From: CAYQOX01 sp964419335
GTDB taxonomy: Bacteria > Hinthialibacterota > Hinthialibacteria > Hinthialibacterales > Hinthialibacteraceae
DNA length: 46,103 bases
Direction of reading: 5' to 3'
Assembly: GCA_964419335.1 (NCBI GenBank)
Contig: CAYQOX010000036.1
Span: 1 to 46,103, forward strand
The notes beneath the pieces are model-generated. The model was not told the origin of the DNA, did not search any database, and saw only the letters and a program-made list of their open reading frames with translations. Of the stretch, positions 16,194 through 25,166 are shown piece by piece (position 1 is the stretch's first letter; the number at the start of each line of letters is the position of its first letter). The translations under genes and the position numbers were made by a program.

Positions 16194-17990
16194 TTAGGGG
16201 GCCTTCTTTTCTGGATTCCAAAAGGGATTAAGGATCGCCAGTTTGTGGCGTTCCGAATTTTCTTCTTCTTTCATTCCCAAATTTTGATATAAAACAATCA
16301 ATTTATGACGGGTGCGCGGCTCGGTGGGGTCCAGGTTGACGCAATGCTGGTAGACATCGATCGCTTTTTTGCGCTGTCCAAGAACCACCAAACGCTCGGC
16401 GAGCATTTCGTGCAGAACGGGGATGTTGGGGAAATTCTGGGTGGCTTGTTCGAGGATTTCGATGGATCGAGCAGAATGAGCATGGATGAAGTAAAGGTCG
16501 GATAAGCGTTTGTAGGCCATGATGGGGGCATAGTTATAGTGTGAACTGGTGTTGAGGGATTGGAGAATATCCTCTTCGGTGTTTTGGGTGGGCAGGGCTT
16601 TATTTTGGATTAAGAGATCGAGAAGGGCGGTGGCAAAGAGAGCCGAGGTGTCGCCCCGATAGGGGGCCGAATGATAGGCCGCTTTGGCATGGTTGGCCCG
16701 TTTTTGAAGACGTTTGGTGGAAGAAAAGCCTTGAAGATGCATCTCGGCTTTCCAATCGTGAAAAAGATTGGAGGAGGCGGGAATGCTTAAGATGATGAAG
16801 AGAGTGGCTATGACATACGGGAAAGCACGGCGTAGGAAAATAACCATGCTATGAAAAAAGTGGGGTAAAGAGATGGTCTTGTGGGATAAAAAGGGGGCGA
16901 AGGCTAACCAGAAAAAGGGATTGGCGAACAAAGCAAGAGGGGTCTTTCCATGGGCTAAGGCGAGGAGGAAAATCACGGTGAGGCTCGCCGGTCGTGCCGA
17001 AATAGGATCTGGTTCTTTTTTGAAAGAAAAAAGCGTGAGGATCAGTAGGGGAAGGAGGAGGAACCCTAGAGCTAGGGTATTGGGATTGGCAGAAAGCAGT
17101 CCCCAGTCATCGATGCCCGAATGGGGAGCGTTGATCCATGGGAAGAAGATAAAATTGACATCCATGTAATGCAGGAATGGAAGAAGAACTTGGGCATAGA
17201 TATGGAGAGGGAAGAGCTTGAAGTAATAGAGAGCGAGGCATAAGAGCAGTAAGGCTGTTGTGACAAGTCCACGCCGTAGAGAAATCGGCCAATGGGTAAA
17301 GAGAGAGAAAAAGAAAAAAGTGGTACCAAGTAGTAAAAAGAATGCTGAGCCGCAGATAAAGATTAGGAGAAAGAACCATAGGCAGATCATGACGATCGCG
17401 GCAAAGCGGATCGGGGGAGAGGGATGGGTGTATTTTAGCGTGATGAGTGTTACGGTGGTCCAGATGACACTGTTATGGTAGAGCAAGGAGAAGGTATGCG
17501 ATTTTGGGGGGATGATGGCTTGCAGGTTGACGGCGCTGAATTCGCTAAAGTGGTAGATCCAGGGATAGGTCTCACGGATGGTTGGGGAAAACCACTCGAA
17601 GGGAAACATAAAGAGCATCACGGGATGAAGTAAGAGGATGACCCAGGTTACAGCGACCGTAAGCAGCCATCCTTTCCATGCGGGGATGTGGGAGTGAGAT
17701 AAACAATAGAGAAGGAGGGCTCCGGTGAACATGGCGGTCCAATGGAGATGGAAAGACCAGGAGTCTTGGATTGAGAAGCCCAAAAGTCCCACTCCGAGCA
17801 GGCTGAAAAGGAAAATGAATTCGAAGAAACCTCCTTTTTCGGCTTCGTGGCTGCGGAGGATCTCATGATAAAGGTGTATTCCTGCGACCACGCCGAGGAG
17901 AATGAAGGCGGGCAGACGGGAGGAGGCAGAAATCCCGGGAAATAGAAATGGAGCGGCTAAATATGGGATGTAGTTGAACAAAGTTTGCAT
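16194..17990 (-). CDS. Polytopic membrane protein with C-terminal TPR repeats
   Basis: 598 residues. The first 410 or so form about ten hydrophobic helices with few charged residues. After the last helix (near 400) comes a soluble tail with TPR-like units, including SRSIEILEQATQNFPNIPVLH and GQRKKAIDVYQHCVNLDPTEP. The layout resembles O-antigen ligase/polymerase proteins with TPR tails, and a larger protein of the same layout lies at 18672-21659, but I do not see the Wzy_C histidine signature here. Its start overlaps the end of aroQ by 34 nt, suggesting co-transcription. A later start cannot be excluded. Function is probably in envelope glycan assembly, by analogy only. Confidence 0.7.
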   Translation of the reverse strand: MQTLFNYIPYLAAPFLFPGISASSRLPAFILLGVVAGIHLYHEILRSHEAEKGGFFEFIFLFSLLGVGLLGFSIQDSWSFHLHWTAMFTGALLLYCLSHSHIPAWKGWLLTVAVTWVILLLHPVMLFMFPFEWFSPTIRETYPWIYHFSEFSAVNLQAIIPPKSHTFSLLYHNSVIWTTVTLITLKYTHPSPPIRFAAIVMICLWFFLLIFICGSAFFLLLGTTFFFFSLFTHWPISLRRGLVTTALLLLCLALYYFKLFPLHIYAQVLLPFLHYMDVNFIFFPWINAPHSGIDDWGLLSANPNTLALGFLLLPLLILTLFSFKKEPDPISARPASLTVIFLLALAHGKTPLALFANPFFWLAFAPFLSHKTISLPHFFHSMVIFLRRAFPYVIATLFIILSIPASSNLFHDWKAEMHLQGFSSTKRLQKRANHAKAAYHSAPYRGDTSALFATALLDLLIQNKALPTQNTEEDILQSLNTSSHYNYAPIMAYKRLSDLYFIHAHSARSIEILEQATQNFPNIPVLHEMLAERLVVLGQRKKAIDVYQHCVNLDPTEPRTRHKLIVLYQNLGMKEEENSERHKLAILNPFWNPEKKAP

Positions 17991-18406
17991 GCAGCGCGTA
18001 ATCCTAAGAGATAACTTTCGGCTCCAAAGCCACTAATTTGGCCAACCGCGACTCCTGCGATATAAGAGTGTTGGCGAAAGGCTTCGCGGCGGTGGATGTT
18101 AGAGAGATGAACCTCCACGGTGGGGATTTTTGTGGCCGCGATAGCATCACGGATGGCGATTGAGGTATGGGTATAAGCTGCGGGATTGATGACGAGGGCG
18201 TTTGCCCAATCCCGATTCTTGTGTATGAGGGATACGATATCGCCTTCGCTGTTATGTTGTTCGATATGGAGGTTGAGGTGAAGTTCGTTTGCCAATTCTT
18301 TGATTTGGGCGTTGATGGTGTCCAGGGTTTGGTTGCCATAGGTCTCAGGCTCTCGTAACCCGAGAAGATTCAAGTTGGGACCGTGGATGATAAGGATGTT
18401 GGCCAT
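17957..18406 (-). CDS. aroQ: 3-dehydroquinate dehydratase, type II
   Basis: 149 residues, the exact family size. It begins with ILIIHGPNLNLLGLREPETYG, where Y23 is the catalytic tyrosine. QHNSEGDIV, INPAAYTHTSIAIRDA and VEVHLSNIHRREAFR contain the other active-site residues, including the general-acid histidine in the VEVHLSN block. It dehydrates 3-dehydroquinate in the shikimate pathway as a dodecameric cytoplasmic enzyme. The last 34 nt overlap the membrane-TPR gene downstream. Confidence 0.96.
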   Translation of the reverse strand: MANILIIHGPNLNLLGLREPETYGNQTLDTINAQIKELANELHLNLHIEQHNSEGDIVSLIHKNRDWANALVINPAAYTHTSIAIRDAIAATKIPTVEVHLSNIHRREAFRQHSYIAGVAVGQISGFGAESYLLGLRAACKLCSTTSHI

Positions 18407-18488
18407 CGTTACGCTCTTTCTGTGATAATCGTTTTCGTTTCCATAAGATAATAATACCCCATTTTGAATTTTCTATCCTCACGGTTGT

Positions 18489-18516
18489 TTGCAAATTCAA
18501 GGGGTATGTTTATACT
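18489..18516 (+). promoter_or_regulatory. Candidate promoter of the O-antigen-ligase-like gene
   Basis: TTGCAA (18489-18494), 16-nt spacer, TATACT (18511-18516). It lies in the 265-nt gap between divergent aroQ and the plus-strand gene at 18672. A long leader of about 150 nt would result. Confidence 0.4.
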
Positions 18517-18671
18517 ACCATGGATAGTGATAAGAGGCGAATCCCTAAACCATTTTCATGAAACCATCATGGGAGCGGTGATGGATGGGGATTATTTGTT
18601 TCTTTTAAGTTTTCTTGAATCGAGTACAGAAAGAAGTGTAGTATTCCAAGTTAATAGGATAACAGGAAACC

Positions 18672-21659
18672 ATGGCTAAAAACGAAATACAGGGATCAGC
18701 AAATCATTTGACTTTTTGGGAACGCTGGGCGTATCTGATGGGGCGTCTGGTTATTTTGTTGGCGATGATATATATCCCCCTCATTTTTTATACTTGGACG
18801 TGGCGTCATTTTGCCATACCTAAGATGGTATCTTTTGAATATTTAGTGTTGATCTTAATCGCGAGTTGGGCGGTGATCGCGACCAAGCGACGATTCTTTC
18901 AATCGGTATTGGCAATTCCCATGTCCTTTTTAGCCATGATGATTCTCTTTTCTATCCTTTTGGGAGCCAATATGGGCGAAGGCTGGGAACAAACCCAATT
19001 TTATATAGCTTGTATTATCTTTGCTGTATTAATCCCGAAATTTCTCACTCGGCAGCAAGATTTTGAAGTATTAACGTTCCTGATGGGGATTGTGTGTATA
19101 GCGATTGATCTTTATGCGCTGGCACAGAAATTTTCATGGAGCACTTTTTTCTATTATTCAGAAAGAATCGGGATCGAACAATTTACGAAGAAGCCCGTGT
19201 CTTTTATGGGGAATGAAAATTATACGGCGGAATTCATGAATATTGCGGTTCCCTTGATGTTTTTTATGGTGATCTGTCACTGGCGCCGTCCCGCGCAGAT
19301 GTTTTTCTTTGCTTTTGTGACTCTATTCAATATTTCGACGATGTACTTTATTGATTGTAACGCCTCGTATGTTGGTTTTATTGTGGCGTTTTCGGTCTTG
19401 ATTCCTATTTTTATATGGTACCGGGTGATTCCCTACTTGGCGAACATCAAGTTTATGGGGTGGGCGCAAGCCGGAATGCAGAAAGGATTTCGGCATATAT
19501 TGGTTGTGGGAATTTTGCTGATTGCGATTGTGGGAACAATTATTGCTTCTGTACCCAATAAAATCCGTTATCGGATGAACACCATGGTTACTTGGATGGA
19601 TGTGGATGGGGATTATTTTCCCGACGCGATACCGCCGGTGGTGTTCCGGTTGCAATGTATGGATTCAGCCATTCGCACGATACAAGACAATCCTGTGCTG
19701 GGGATTGGTGCGGGGAATTTCAAGGTTGTGCACCCCTTGTATGAAAACCAGCTTGAGCGAAAGGTGTTGGGCGAAGAGACTCTAGCGCGGAAGGTGCATA
19801 ATGATCATCTCTCGCATGCGGCAGAGTATGGGGTGTTTGGATTGTATGTATGGTATTGGGTGCTGGCGGTTTCGATGGTGGTGGGTTTTATTAGTGTTCG
19901 AATATTGAATAAAAAGCGATTTCTGGATCCCAAAACCGCCCCCTTAAATCAATATGTCAACAGTTATTATTTCTATTTTCAGTTAGGTTTGCTTGGGGGA
20001 ATTATAACCTCCATTATAAGTTGTTGTTTTGGTCATACGTTTGTTATTCCTTCTTCTGCGGTGACTTTTTGGTTTGCAGTTGGCGTTACAGCTGCTATTT
20101 TTCAGATTTTATATCGATTGGATAAGAATATGGAAAAGCCGATCCTGGGTACCATCTCGCGTCCTTTGAATCGGCTGCAGCAGATGACGAGTTTGGTTCC
20201 AGGTTATTTGCGGATTGCGGTCTTTTTTGTGATGGTGTTGCCAGTGGGTATTTTTATTATGCAGCAGTATATTGCAGAGACTTGGATGAAGTATGGGATG
20301 GGGTTTAAAGACCGGGAAATGCCTTTGTACCAATCCATGTTTAGTTGTTTTGATAAGACATTTCAATATTATCCTTATCAAATGGAGGCTTTTTATATAT
20401 TAGGGCGTTACTATATTGACGCGGTGATGCATATCGATACCTATGCGGAACAAGGGCAACAAGGAAAGCAAGTGTTACAACAGATCGGCTTGAAAGCCGA
20501 TCAGCGGCAGCCATTGATTGAAGAAGGGATTGTGACCTTGCAGTCTGATATTTATATGAACCCGAATTATAAATGGGCGCATAATAATCTCGGGGTATTG
20601 TATGACCGGCTGGGTTCCAAGTTGAAGGGGAATTATCATGCCCGCGCGGCTTATAACCGGGTATTGAGTATTGATGATGAGCAGATCTATGCGCATTATA
20701 ACCTGGGCTTAGGGGCTATGAACCGGGGAGAGTATGAAGAAGCGATCGATCGGTTGCAAATGGCTCTGGTGGTGGATCCTGGAAAGACAGAAATTTATCG
20801 CTTTTTAGGACGGTGTTTTGCTCAGGTGGATCATTTTGATAGTGCGATAACCGCGTTGGATAAGTATCTCGGGTATAGTTTGCGTGACAAGATCAAGCAA
20901 GTGGTCCAACAGCAGGATCGTACTCTGGCGCAATATGAAGAGGTTTTAGAGGCGTTAAAAGAAGGCGATGTGGTGAAAGCGTTATCCGAGGCTAAACGTA
21001 CCATTTCATTTAAAGATGAAGAACTGCATTATCAGTATTTATTCATTGCCCGAGACTTGGCGATTAATAGAAATGAAAAGTTGGATTTAGCCTTGGATGC
21101 GGTAACCAAATCGGAAATGGTTTACTCGATCCCGGAAAATGATGAGTTGCTATTGTTGTACGGGAATATCTATTATGTATGTGGGGCGCCTGAGCGGACG
21201 GCGGAGAAATTTGAAGAGTATCTGCGTCTCAAGCCCAATAATTTGGAGATACGCAATAAGCTGACAAATTTATATACTTCCATGCAAGAGTTTGAGGAGG
21301 CCTTGAGTACATTTGAGCGGGTTGTGCAAATGCGTCCTAATGAGTGGTCGAACCAGACCAGTTATGCCAACTTGCTTTTGGCGAATGGGGCGAGTTGGAA
21401 ACAGGTTTTCCCCATCGTGCAAAAGGCGGTAGAATTAGGGGGGGACGAGGCGCGCGAATTTATTGCAGAGGAAAGCAATTCCAATTTGATCTATCAATTT
21501 TTGGAAAGAGACCCACGGTTGCAAGAGTTAGTCGGGACGGAGTATTGGGAGACGCCTGAAGATGCAACCGCCACGATTCCCGAAGCAACTGAAGAGGCTG
21601 TGATCGAGCCGGAAGATATCGAGTCAGCGACTTCGCCCATTCCTTCCGCTACCAAGTGA
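18672..21659 (+). CDS. O-antigen ligase/polymerase (Wzy_C-like) with TPR tail
   Basis: 995 residues. About twelve membrane helices occupy residues 20-560. The large extracytoplasmic loop contains the Wzy_C-type motif VHNDHLSHAAEYG at about 375-387, preceded by NPVLGIGAGNF, the usual ligase/polymerase signature. The soluble C-terminal part (about 600-960) holds several TPR units, such as KWAHNNLGVLYDRLGS, AHYNLGLGAMNRGEYEEAIDRL and EFEEALSTFERVVQMRPNE. The extreme C-terminus is Glu/Pro/Thr rich. It likely joins or polymerises lipid-linked glycan at the periplasmic face. The loop also has DVDGDYFPDAIP, an Asp-rich stretch. A glycosyltransferase follows at once, so the two genes probably act together. 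Confidence 0.85.
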   Translation: MAKNEIQGSANHLTFWERWAYLMGRLVILLAMIYIPLIFYTWTWRHFAIPKMVSFEYLVLILIASWAVIATKRRFFQSVLAIPMSFLAMMILFSILLGANMGEGWEQTQFYIACIIFAVLIPKFLTRQQDFEVLTFLMGIVCIAIDLYALAQKFSWSTFFYYSERIGIEQFTKKPVSFMGNENYTAEFMNIAVPLMFFMVICHWRRPAQMFFFAFVTLFNISTMYFIDCNASYVGFIVAFSVLIPIFIWYRVIPYLANIKFMGWAQAGMQKGFRHILVVGILLIAIVGTIIASVPNKIRYRMNTMVTWMDVDGDYFPDAIPPVVFRLQCMDSAIRTIQDNPVLGIGAGNFKVVHPLYENQLERKVLGEETLARKVHNDHLSHAAEYGVFGLYVWYWVLAVSMVVGFISVRILNKKRFLDPKTAPLNQYVNSYYFYFQLGLLGGIITSIISCCFGHTFVIPSSAVTFWFAVGVTAAIFQILYRLDKNMEKPILGTISRPLNRLQQMTSLVPGYLRIAVFFVMVLPVGIFIMQQYIAETWMKYGMGFKDREMPLYQSMFSCFDKTFQYYPYQMEAFYILGRYYIDAVMHIDTYAEQGQQGKQVLQQIGLKADQRQPLIEEGIVTLQSDIYMNPNYKWAHNNLGVLYDRLGSKLKGNYHARAAYNRVLSIDDEQIYAHYNLGLGAMNRGEYEEAIDRLQMALVVDPGKTEIYRFLGRCFAQVDHFDSAITALDKYLGYSLRDKIKQVVQQQDRTLAQYEEVLEALKEGDVVKALSEAKRTISFKDEELHYQYLFIARDLAINRNEKLDLALDAVTKSEMVYSIPENDELLLLYGNIYYVCGAPERTAEKFEEYLRLKPNNLEIRNKLTNLYTSMQEFEEALSTFERVVQMRPNEWSNQTSYANLLLANGASWKQVFPIVQKAVELGGDEAREFIAEESNSNLIYQFLERDPRLQELVGTEYWETPEDATATIPEATEEAVIEPEDIESATSPIPSATK

Positions 21660-21693
21660 TTGATGAATGACGGGAGGAGGGAAGCCGTTTTTT

Positions 21694-22821
21694 ATGCGCA
21701 TTTTATTTATAGCCCATAATGGTTATGGTTATCCTCATTCGCGGGTGAGATGCTATCATTTTGCTCGTTTTCTATCGACCATGCCTGATGTGGAAGCGGG
21801 GGTTTTATCTTTCCGGGATGATCTCGCGCCGCATAAGTCGGAAGCGGCGATGTATGAGAATTTGCGTGACCGTGAAAAATTATGGCTTTCGTGGAAAGCG
21901 ATGCGGCGGCTCATGAGAGAACGCGGTTCGGTGCTTTACATCCAAAAAGCCCATTATCATGCGGCAGCTCCTTATTTGCTGCATCGTTTGGGATTCTTCC
22001 CCGATTACATTTTTGATTATGATGATTATGACATCCCCTTATCCAACTTTTTTTTCCGGGGAACGTTGAACCGGATTTTTTTTGGGAGCCATCGTTGGGA
22101 TGAAATTACCTATCGTTTAGCGCAAGGTGCGCGGGGATGTGTGGCGAGCAGCACGGCGCTTAAGGATTTGTTGATGCAGCACAATTCTCACGTGGCGTAT
22201 ATTCCTACGGGAGTCGATGATACGGTCTTTTGTCCTCCCGAAAACCATGTGCAAAAAGAGTGTGTGGAGTTGTTGTGGAATGGGTTGGTTTGGGGGAAGC
22301 CCATCATGGATAATATTTTATTTATGCTTCAAGGGTTGAATCATGTGCAATTTTCGATGCCGAACTATCGCTTGAGATTGGTCGGTGGCGGTGCTTGTTG
22401 GAATGAATTGAGGGAGATCGTTGCGCGCGAGTACTCCTCCATGCCGATAGAGTGGCAAGAGTGGGTGGAGCCTGCTGAAATGCCAGAGTTGCTGCGGAAG
22501 ACAAATATTTGTTTACTTCCCACCTGTGGTGATGAGATGTGGCTGCGGTCGAAATCGCCGACGAAATTATTTGAATACTTGGCTGTGGGGCGTCCTGTGG
22601 TGGCTTCGGCAGTGGGAGAGGCCGAGCATGTGATTGATCATTTAGAGGATGGAATGCTTGCCCGGGATGCGCATGAGTTTGGAGAAGGGATTTTACGTTT
22701 GGCGAAAAATCCGGATTTACGGGAGAAAATCGGGAAGAACGCGCGGCGTAAGGTGACAGAAAATTATTCGCTGCCTGTGTTGGGTGAGAATTTATATCTT
22801 TTTTTGAAAAGCGTATTATAG
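21694..22821 (+). CDS. Glycosyltransferase (GT4-like, GT-B fold)
   Basis: About 375 residues. I place the start at the ATG at 21694, because the strong GGGAGGAGGG sequence (21671-21680) precedes it, while the upstream ATG at 21667 lacks a ribosome binding site and would add nine odd residues. It opens with MRILFIAHNGYGYPHSRVR. The C-terminal half has YIPTGVDDTVF, LLPTCGDEMWLRSKSPTKLFEYLAVGRPVVAS and VIDHLEDGMLA, typical of GT4 nucleotide-sugar binding. It likely works in the same glycan pathway as the preceding polymerase/ligase gene, whose stop lies 34 nt upstream. Confidence 0.86.
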   Translation: MRILFIAHNGYGYPHSRVRCYHFARFLSTMPDVEAGVLSFRDDLAPHKSEAAMYENLRDREKLWLSWKAMRRLMRERGSVLYIQKAHYHAAAPYLLHRLGFFPDYIFDYDDYDIPLSNFFFRGTLNRIFFGSHRWDEITYRLAQGARGCVASSTALKDLLMQHNSHVAYIPTGVDDTVFCPPENHVQKECVELLWNGLVWGKPIMDNILFMLQGLNHVQFSMPNYRLRLVGGGACWNELREIVAREYSSMPIEWQEWVEPAEMPELLRKTNICLLPTCGDEMWLRSKSPTKLFEYLAVGRPVVASAVGEAEHVIDHLEDGMLARDAHEFGEGILRLAKNPDLREKIGKNARRKVTENYSLPVLGENLYLFLKSVL

Positions 22822-22897
22822 GAAAAAGGCTCATTGTTCTTGGTTGTATGATGATGGCGCTGACACGGGTTGATTGAACCTTTGGGAGGTTTTCCTT

Positions 22898-24874
22898 ATG
22901 AAACCACGTATTCATTCCCCCTATTTCGTTAGACATAGTGTGTTTCTTGTGATTCTCGTAATGAGTTTGATGATGGTGAGTTGTGGTGGCGGGAGAGATT
23001 CCGGTGTCTATGTGGATCCTACGAGAGAAATCCCGGTCATCGAGCCGGAGCCGGAATTTATGCCTAGTGAGGAAGAGGGAGTGGCTTCGGTAACTACCCC
23101 GGCGACGGCGGAAGAAGAAATAGAACCGGAATTTTTCCAGGGATGGATTATTACCCAAGCGGATAAAACTACGTCCGATTGGGTCGAGCAGATGGAAAAC
23201 TTCCAGATAAATCATGTTCAGATTGGGGGAGGACTGTATGAGACTATCGATGATTTGATTTTTGAGGGCGAGGAAAGAGATCGGGTGCAATCGTTGATTC
23301 AGCAGTTTGCAGAAAAAGAGGCAGAAATTTATTTATGGAGCCGAGAACTTAGCATTGATTCTCCCCGATTTCGTTTTCATCCTCAAGACCCCAAATTGGT
23401 CGCGCGTAAATCGGCTTATCGTTCGGTGTTGGAGCAATTTCCTCAAGTGGAGGGGATTGTATTAACATTCGCAGGAGCGAGCGTTCCCCCTTGGGAGGCG
23501 GAACATCCAGATTCTCGAATCATGTCTCAGAAAGAAAAAATTGCGTTTGTCATTCAATCGATCAAGGAGTTGGTCGTGGATGAATTAGGGAAACGCTTGT
23601 GGGTGCGTACACAGGTGGATTCTCGGGCGGTGGAATCTTTAGTAGCCTCAGTGGCGGATTCTATGGAGGGAGATGATATTGGTTGGGTTGTTCCTTTCCG
23701 TGAAGCGGAAACGTGGCGTACTCGGTTGGATGAATTTGCGGTAATGATTGAGATGAGCCCCGGCGAGGTGACAACGCGTCCGACTTCGCAAGAGTGGGAG
23801 CGTTTTTCTCAACTGCGTGATGAAGAAACCATTGATGGGGTGGCTTTATTTATTCAATCCTCGCCGGAGACACCGGAGGAAGCGATACAGGCGTTTGATG
23901 TCTATGTCTTTTCGCAATGGATGAATCATCCCCATAAAAGTCGCGAAGAACTTTTGCAGCAATGGATCAGTGAACAATATGGCTGGTTGCCAACCTCTTG
24001 GGAAGGCTATTCGATGCAAAGGATTTTGAGAACATTGCAGAAAACCAGAGAGGAAATGAGGTTGGTGAAAGGGGTCTACGATTTTTCGGAGGAGGGGGAG
24101 AGCCTGGATGATCCTTTGTCAGCCGATTTGTTTGAGGATTCGGGAGAGAACACACGTTTTGATCGGCTGGAAGAGGAATTGGAAGAGCCGAGTAAGCAGA
24201 CGCTGGTAGATTTAGCACAAGAAAGTGTTGAAGTCATTGAAGAACTGGATCAAGCGATAGAATTGTTGGGGCGTTTGAAACAGGATCTTCGTTCTGGGGA
24301 TTATGATGAACTGCGCGCTCGGTTGGAGCACCAGCGGCAGATGGCTCTAGTTTTTCATTATGCTAAGCAGTGTTATTGGGGGTATCTATTTTGGAAAAAA
24401 TTGTGGGATGAGGAAGAGGCGCTTCATTTGGAAGCCCATCTTCAGCAGATGGAACAGTTGGCTGATGAATGGGAGGAGAGTCAAGAGACGTTTCACCTGG
24501 TAGAGGAAACTGAGAGAATTCGATCCTTTGTTGACTCGATTCGGGAGGAGTTTCCACGAGTTATCTTGGGAGAAAAAGAAAGGGAGTGGAATCGAATCTA
24601 TGATGTAGTAGTGAATCAAACCGGCCCCAATAGTTTAGAAATAAAATGGAAGACGGAGCAGGTAAGTACTTCCCGGGTGTTTATTACCGAGAAATTACCC
24701 ATATTTACTCGTTTTGAGACCGCGTTGGAATATCCCGATACGGAGCACCAATGTGTGATTCGTGATCTCAAACCGGGAAGAAGGTATTGTTTTAAACTGC
24801 AAACCATTACGGAAGATGGAGAAGTAACTAATTCGAAGGTGATCTTCTTTGAATTCATGACGGCGGAAGTCTAA
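22898..24874 (+). CDS. Large lipoprotein, TIM-barrel-like N-part and C-terminal fibronectin-III-like domain
   Basis: 658 residues from the ATG at 22898, chosen because GGGAGG (22884-22889) lies 8 nt upstream. The signal peptide ends in the lipobox MMVSC. A Pro/Glu-rich linker (about 30-75) follows. Residues 80-400 look like an (alpha/beta) barrel, with AEIYLWSRELSI, VEGIVLTFAGASVPPWEAEHP and LWVRTQVDSRAVE, reminiscent of glycoside-hydrolase barrels but without a family I can name. Residues 420-560 are helical and acidic. The final 90 residues (NSLEIKWKTEQVSTSRVFI ... IRDLKPGRRYCFKLQTI) are fibronectin-III-like, as in surface hydrolases. It follows the glycosyltransferase by 76 nt. The activity is not known. 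Confidence 0.72.
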   Translation: MKPRIHSPYFVRHSVFLVILVMSLMMVSCGGGRDSGVYVDPTREIPVIEPEPEFMPSEEEGVASVTTPATAEEEIEPEFFQGWIITQADKTTSDWVEQMENFQINHVQIGGGLYETIDDLIFEGEERDRVQSLIQQFAEKEAEIYLWSRELSIDSPRFRFHPQDPKLVARKSAYRSVLEQFPQVEGIVLTFAGASVPPWEAEHPDSRIMSQKEKIAFVIQSIKELVVDELGKRLWVRTQVDSRAVESLVASVADSMEGDDIGWVVPFREAETWRTRLDEFAVMIEMSPGEVTTRPTSQEWERFSQLRDEETIDGVALFIQSSPETPEEAIQAFDVYVFSQWMNHPHKSREELLQQWISEQYGWLPTSWEGYSMQRILRTLQKTREEMRLVKGVYDFSEEGESLDDPLSADLFEDSGENTRFDRLEEELEEPSKQTLVDLAQESVEVIEELDQAIELLGRLKQDLRSGDYDELRARLEHQRQMALVFHYAKQCYWGYLFWKKLWDEEEALHLEAHLQQMEQLADEWEESQETFHLVEETERIRSFVDSIREEFPRVILGEKEREWNRIYDVVVNQTGPNSLEIKWKTEQVSTSRVFITEKLPIFTRFETALEYPDTEHQCVIRDLKPGRRYCFKLQTITEDGEVTNSKVIFFEFMTAEV

Positions 24875-25166
24875 GATCGTGGTTTTGAGAAATATATCGA
24901 TAAAAAATTTTTTCGAATAAATGCTTATCCTGTCTATCATACGGCTTGCCTTTTCTCTTTTTGTTTGATATTTGTAATATGTTCTGTCTATAGAACGGGT
25001 AGATCCAAACAATTTACAATTTGAAACTTTTATATTCTTTTGGCTTTTTGTTAAAAGGTACAAAAGTTGCTTCTTTAACGATTCGCTTGAAAGATGAATC
25101 GTTAGAGGATTTTTGTATTGTTTATGGGTGACCCCATTGAACTTTACCAAATATTGGAGGAAACTG
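24875..25166. promoter_or_regulatory. Leader region of first prepilin gene, with inverted repeat
   Basis: 292 AT-rich bases without an ORF. A perfect 9-bp inverted repeat TAACGATTC (25076-25084) / GAATCGTTA (25096-25104) with an 11-nt loop lies 62 nt before the prepilin ATG and is followed by GAGGATTTTTG. It could be a weak terminator for the upstream gene, a regulatory hairpin or a protein-binding palindrome. A shorter palindrome GTTCT...AGAAC is at 24981-24996. No good promoter pair is obvious. Confidence 0.45.

Noticed and set aside
18464..18679. Possible 71-codon gene before the O-antigen-ligase-like gene
   Set aside because: It overlaps a likely promoter and the next start codon, lacks a ribosome binding site and resembles nothing known.
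20475..23290. Long minus-strand frames opposite the polymerase/ligase, glycosyltransferase and lipoprotein genes (for example 22322-23290)
   Set aside because: They lie opposite well-supported genes, have low-complexity translations and no ribosome binding sites.
25113..25166. Earlier start for prepilin 1
   Set aside because: The added residues precede a normal short prepilin leader, and the ribosome binding site GGAGG lies just before the ATG at 25167.
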